Made by a program: the position numbers and the translations under genes. The notes under the pieces were generated by a model. It was not told where the DNA came from, searched no databases, and saw only the letters and a list, made by a program, of their open reading frames with translations. A stretch of 44,098 bases of DNA from a virus. Shown piece by piece: positions 40,899 through 44,098 of this stretch; the first letter of the stretch is position 1; the number at the start of each line of letters is the position of its first letter. The stretch is from IMG/VR virus record IMGVR_UViG_3300024265_000103, positions 1 to 44,098 of that record; one strand, 5' to 3'.

Positions 40899-41351
40899 TT
40901 ATTCTTCTTCATCTTTTTTTGGGTTTTTGATTAACTCTCTCTGATCATCAATCACACCCTTAAGGAAATCATTTCCTTTTCTACGCCATTGAGTCAAAAG
41001 TTTTAAATCAAAAGTATTCTTTACAAGAGCTTCCTGCTCTTCACTTTCAAGTTCTCCAAACTTTTTTTCAGTTTCAATAGCTATCACTTTATCTTTGGCA
41101 TCTTTCTTTTCTACAGCATATTTTACAACAATATACTCTGCCTCAAGATAATACTTAATTTTCTTAAGTTCTCTCACCTGATTCCATGTTTCATCAGGCA
41201 TTTCATTTATCCCTGGAATAAGTGTTATAGTTTTCTGTTTTCGATGAGAAGCATTTCTTCCAGCATTAACACCTTTCTGGCCCTTAACCTTTTTCGTAGG
41301 TATAGGTAATGTCAAAACACCGGCATTAGGTTTCTTAAAATCAATAATCAT
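40899..41351 (-). CDS. hypothetical head-region protein, 150 aa
   Basis: ATG 41351 (MIIDFKKPNAGVLTLPIP) with AAGGAAGG is preferred to an in-frame ATG at 41378 in the hairpin. The first third is beta-like; the rest is helical and lysine/glutamate-rich with a KNPKKDEEE end. No family recognised. Located just after the capsid hairpin, likely a head accessory. Confidence 0.6.
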   Translation of the reverse strand: MIIDFKKPNAGVLTLPIPTKKVKGQKGVNAGRNASHRKQKTITLIPGINEMPDETWNQVRELKKIKYYLEAEYIVVKYAVEKKDAKDKVIAIETEKKFGELESEEQEALVKNTFDLKLLTQWRRKGNDFLKGVIDDQRELIKNPKKDEEE

Positions 41352-41374
41352 AAATACCTTCCTTGTGTAAATGA

Positions 41375-41401
41375 GCACACCCTACAAATAGCAGGGTGTG
41401 C
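41375..41401 (-). terminator. strong hairpin after the major capsid gene (weak U-tract)
   Basis: GCACACCCT and AGGGTGTGC form a perfect 9-bp stem with a 9-base loop, beginning 7 bases past the capsid stop on the - strand. It is followed by TCATTTAC instead of a full U-run, so it may be a partial terminator or an RNA-stabilising end that raises capsid level over the downstream genes. Confidence 0.6.
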
Positions 41402-41407
41402 ATCCTC

Positions 41408-42325
41408 TTATATGTTATCGGCAAAAATAACACTCTGAGGGTAATAAATTATAATTCCACCATGTTCAGCCCATACAGGAATCACATAAGTGAAAGGAGT
41501 TTCCTGAAATTCTCTTTCCTGTTTGGTAGGAACTGGGAACAACTGTGTAAGGTGATCAGCATCACGCACATACGCAATCATTCTATCAGAACTACCATCA
41601 CCTACTCCCTCCAAATCAGGAATAGACAGAACAGTTACATCAGGATTATTTCTTTTGAAATACTCCATAATAGTAAGATCTGAAGCAGTTGAAAACTGAA
41701 TATCTTTAATCAGCTCAAACTGTTCTGTAGGAAGAAGAAGAGTATCAGGTTTTTCAATCTGTTTGGTGTTGATGTAAGGAGTCTTAACCATAGCTCGCAT
41801 ATCTGCATAAATTTCAGCAGGAGTTTTTGTACTCCATTCCGGATCATTTGTGGCACCATCAGGTGTTGCATACTCCTGAATACCAGGATAATCAAGAAAA
41901 CCCTGAAGATTTCTTTTAACATCACCATTCCAGATAATGTAATCAACCTTTTCAGCTACTGCTCTGAAAGCAGCATCTGCTCTTCCGGATTTAAGATTAA
42001 CACCAGCTCTCATGGCTTTTTTGATCTCAAAGATCGAATAACCATAAGATGACGCAAGTCGTTTAATGTGGGCAGAAACCTCTGTACCAAACATATCAGC
42101 ACGAGGAATACTTCCACCATAGTCTCCAATAAAAGAGGCTACACCGATTCGTGAGTAACTTCGGTATGTTACTGTTTCAATTCCCTCTCCCCTTACTTCA
42201 GGGTCTACAGGAATTAGAGAAGCTCCATAAAGGAGTTTATTCTTCTCATTGTACTGAGATCTTTTTATGATCTCAAGCTGCCGTGTAAAAAAAAGCAGCT
42301 GGCTACTATCTAATCTTTCGGGCAT
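41408..42325 (-). CDS. major capsid protein, DUF2184 type, 305 aa
   Basis: HK97-fold DUF2184 family. It opens with a helix, then SLIPVDPEVRGEGIETVTYRS, GDYGGSIPRADMF, SYGYSIFEIKKAMRAGVNL, VDYIIWNGD and the later PDTLLLPTEQF, then VIPVWAEHGGIIIYYPQSV. Length (305) is usual. It forms the icosahedral shell. AAGGAG gives a good start. Followed by a strong hairpin, consistent with high expression. Confidence 0.9.
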   Translation of the reverse strand: MPERLDSSQLLFFTRQLEIIKRSQYNEKNKLLYGASLIPVDPEVRGEGIETVTYRSYSRIGVASFIGDYGGSIPRADMFGTEVSAHIKRLASSYGYSIFEIKKAMRAGVNLKSGRADAAFRAVAEKVDYIIWNGDVKRNLQGFLDYPGIQEYATPDGATNDPEWSTKTPAEIYADMRAMVKTPYINTKQIEKPDTLLLPTEQFELIKDIQFSTASDLTIMEYFKRNNPDVTVLSIPDLEGVGDGSSDRMIAYVRDADHLTQLFPVPTKQEREFQETPFTYVIPVWAEHGGIIIYYPQSVIFADNI

Positions 42326-42334
42326 ATTATCTCC

Positions 42335-43096
42335 TTAGCTCACTGCTTTCTTCATATTATCGATTCGAATAACTGCCAAATTCTGCACACCATCTGCTAC
42401 AAAAGCAAAGGCGGCATTCAATGCCAAGTTACTTCCAACTGTTCCGGTGAACTTACCAGCATCTGCACCGGATTTAATAACATAAACCGGTTCATTTACT
42501 GTCACATTAGCAATATCATCTACGATGACAACTGCATAACCGTCCACCAAAGCCTCAAGAGCCTCTCCATCTTCATAACCTTCGTCACTAAGAAGAGTTG
42601 CTGTAGGAGCTTTCTGTGCTTTAACTACAGGACCAAGAACAACCATTTCAGCTGACTGAGAAAGAACAGGAGTACCTACAGGAGGTGTTGAACCTGTTAC
42701 TACAGTAGAAGCAGAAGTTGTTTCTCCAGGAGTGATAATGGTAAATACCCTACCAGTTACCGAAACCTGCCATTCAGAGTTAAGAGCCTGAAGAGCTACA
42801 AGCATAAGCTGCATTGTAGTATCATGATCAGTAAGAAAAGCTTGTTCAGCCATAACCAAACCATTAACAGTGAAGTTAATAGTAACAGCATTACCAGCAG
42901 TGAAATCAATATCGTAAGTCATTACAACTTTATCGATATGAATATTCATAGCACTATCAGGATCACCCTTATACCCAAAAGCACACATGCCGAACTTAAT
43001 CAGTTCACGGGCTACAAATGATTCTGTAACAGCTCCTATCTGAGCCCCAAACAAATTACCAGCAGAGAGCTGGCTAATATTTCCATACATAGACAT
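42335..43096 (-). CDS. head decoration/structural cement-like protein, 253 aa
   Basis: N-terminus with GNISQLSAGNLFGAQIGAV and a C-terminus VYVIKSGADAGKFTGTVGSN then VADGVQNLAVIRID resemble phage head-decoration (cement) proteins encoded between the protease and the capsid gene. Residues 55-130 form an extra beta module (DIDFTAGNAVTINFTVNG) like those in the sheath and baseplate J. AGGGGGG lies ahead. Would sit on the capsid surface. Confidence 0.72.
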   Translation of the reverse strand: MSMYGNISQLSAGNLFGAQIGAVTESFVARELIKFGMCAFGYKGDPDSAMNIHIDKVVMTYDIDFTAGNAVTINFTVNGLVMAEQAFLTDHDTTMQLMLVALQALNSEWQVSVTGRVFTIITPGETTSASTVVTGSTPPVGTPVLSQSAEMVVLGPVVKAQKAPTATLLSDEGYEDGEALEALVDGYAVVIVDDIANVTVNEPVYVIKSGADAGKFTGTVGSNLALNAAFAFVADGVQNLAVIRIDNMKKAVS

Positions 43097-43683
43097 TAGG
43101 CCCCCCTCTTTTTCTTACTGATATTAACGAGCTGTAACCAATTTTCCGCATCGGTTTTAATCTCGCCCTCAACCAGTTTGAGCTCACCATCCTTGTGATC
43201 AGCTCCAGCAGTAAGATTGTCGTCCAGGGTATCATCTGCTTCATCTAAGTTTGTCACTGCTGCATCAAACATAGCTTCAACATATGCATCATCCTTTTCA
43301 TCCAAAACTACTTTGGGAAAAGCTTTTGCGATAATGGCTTTTTTCTTAGCCATCACATCCATCTTGTCGGCATCTTCAATACCGGCTTTTATTACTGCAG
43401 CATCCAACTTACTTCTGGCTTCGAAAAGACCATCAAGCTGATCTAACTGAATAGCATTCTTCAGTTTTTCTTCTGCAGTGTCGAGTTTTGCCTGTACTGC
43501 GTCTCTTTCTCCCTCACGGGCACTAAGATCTGCAGTAACTGTATCTAATTTCTTAGTCACAGTTTCAAGCTCCACATTGCTCTTTTTAAGAGCTTCGTCA
43601 ATTTTGAAATAATGAGCGATTACCGGGGCTTCTGCTTGGTATTCGACATTATCAATCTTGACGACTTTTAAATTTTCGGGCAT
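43096..43683 (-). CDS. possible nested scaffold protein from internal start, 195 aa
   Basis: In frame within the DUF2213 gene, GAGGGGGAG stands 3-8 bases before ATG 43683. The internal product begins MPENLKVVKIDNVEY, just after the protease domain and before the coiled coil, and would be 195 residues. This mirrors the nested scaffold of lambda (Nu3 within C). It rests only on the ribosome site and domain border. Confidence 0.45.
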   Translation of the reverse strand: MPENLKVVKIDNVEYQAEAPVIAHYFKIDEALKKSNVELETVTKKLDTVTADLSAREGERDAVQAKLDTAEEKLKNAIQLDQLDGLFEARSKLDAAVIKAGIEDADKMDVMAKKKAIIAKAFPKVVLDEKDDAYVEAMFDAAVTNLDEADDTLDDNLTAGADHKDGELKLVEGEIKTDAENWLQLVNISKKKRGA

Positions 43684-44098
43684 ATTCTCCCCCTCGTTTA
43701 TATTTACAGGAGGATTAACTCCTGCAGTATCCTTAATAACAATCGGCTTAGTAGTTCCAGGAGGAGCCTGATAAGCATCAACTCGCATTACAGCAGCATC
43801 CCCTGCTCTTCCTCTATCAACTACAGCCACATGATTATATCTTATTTTTGTTTGTTTTGCATTATAAGGAGCACCATTGTAAACACCAGATTGCATAACA
43901 ATATCACTTCTATATCCGGCAGAAATGGCTCTCTTCCCATCCTGAACATCATCAATAGCATCTTTTACAGATATAGTAAGATTACTGGCTACTCGACCTC
44001 CAAACTGATCCACTATAATCTCTTCTCCAAGATGTCCTACCATTACAGTTTTAACATTCTCAGGAGTTACTAAAACATCCGGATGATCAAGTGACAAC
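43096..44098 (-). CDS. prohead protease/scaffold, DUF2213 type (5' end outside window)
   Basis: The frame runs to the right edge, so the true start is beyond 44,098; a TTG near the edge should not be read as a start. Residues about 45-105 from the edge hold GYRSDIVMQSGVYNGAPYNA then IRYNHVAVVDRGRAGDAAVMR, the DUF2213 protease core with its histidine and serine region. Residues after 140 are a coiled coil (ELETVTKKLDTVTADLSARE) with an acidic/lysine end, the scaffold part. Would guide shell assembly and cleave head proteins. Confidence 0.85.
   Translation of the reverse strand, partial: LSLDHPDVLVTPENVKTVMVGHLGEEIIVDQFGGRVASNLTISVKDAIDDVQDGKRAISAGYRSDIVMQSGVYNGAPYNAKQTKIRYNHVAVVDRGRAGDAAVMRVDAYQAPPGTTKPIVIKDTAGVNPPVNINEGENMPENLKVVKIDNVEYQAEAPVIAHYFKIDEALKKSNVELETVTKKLDTVTADLSAREGERDAVQAKLDTAEEKLKNAIQLDQLDGLFEARSKLDAAVIKAGIEDADKMDVMAKKKAIIAKAFPKVVLDEKDDAYVEAMFDAAVTNLDEADDTLDDNLTAGADHKDGELKLVEGEIKTDAENWLQLVNISKKKRGA

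Noticed and set aside
1-44098. Apparent excess of CCGG, often as TCCGGA, compared with GCGC or CGCG
   Set aside because: Noted by eye only; it may follow from codon choice, and no count or shuffled control could be made here.
1-44098. tRNA genes, CRISPR arrays, insertion sequences, integrase or repressor genes
   Set aside because: Looked for and not seen; nothing supported enough to list.

Overview
This is a 44.1-kb piece of a tailed-phage genome (Caudoviricetes) with a contractile tail (myovirus morphology). By eye the DNA is AT-rich. It is almost entirely coding, genes usually overlap by a few bases (ATGA, GTGA, TAATG junctions), and Shine-Dalgarno sites are strong, which fits a bacterial host. 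The host cannot be named from the sequence. No integrase, repressor, tRNA or CRISPR array was seen. Both window edges cut through genes, so portal, terminase and lysis genes may lie outside.

Left arm, 1-25,055, all on the + strand: early/replication genes. From left to right: the end of a SNF2-type helicase; a run of small proteins with an HNH endonuclease; a DnaB-type helicase; a membrane-anchored M23 peptidase; a nucleotide block (dUTPase, DUF3310, MazG-like, ThyX); a beta-clamp-like protein; a family A DNA polymerase with an N-terminal uracil-DNA-glycosylase fold; an MT-A70 methylase; a Spo11/topoisomerase VI-A-like protein; a single clamp-loader ATPase; an acidic Cys-tailed protein next to a gp32-like ssDNA-binding protein, followed by an intrinsic terminator; then a recombination block (RecA/UvsX-like, RuvC-like, SbcC N-half, SbcD, two small genes, SbcC C-half). 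Together these make a largely self-contained replisome and recombination system; no primase was recognised.

Right arm, 44,098-25,077, all on the - strand (transcribed leftward): virion genes in classical order. These are DUF2213 prohead protease/scaffold (with a possible nested scaffold start), head decoration, DUF2184 major capsid protein followed by a strong hairpin, connector genes, tail terminator, DUF3383 sheath, DUF3277 tube, tail assembly chaperone with an apparent -1 programmed frameshift, tape measure, Dit-like and hub proteins, gp138-type spike, gp25-like protein, baseplate J, two paralogous DUF2612 baseplate proteins (one fused to a His-rich fibre), and a terminal seven-repeat beta-propeller protein that is a good receptor-binding candidate. 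The two arms converge at about 25.06 kb with only 21 bp between stop codons.

Most unusual points: an SbcC/Rad50 ATPase split exactly after its zinc hook and separated by sbcD; a lone Spo11/Topo VI-A-like protein; a UDG-fold domain on the polymerase that keeps four cysteines but lacks the usual catalytic motifs; a slippery site CCCTTTA that would join the tail chaperone to an otherwise startless frame; and duplicated baseplate adaptors carrying different tips.
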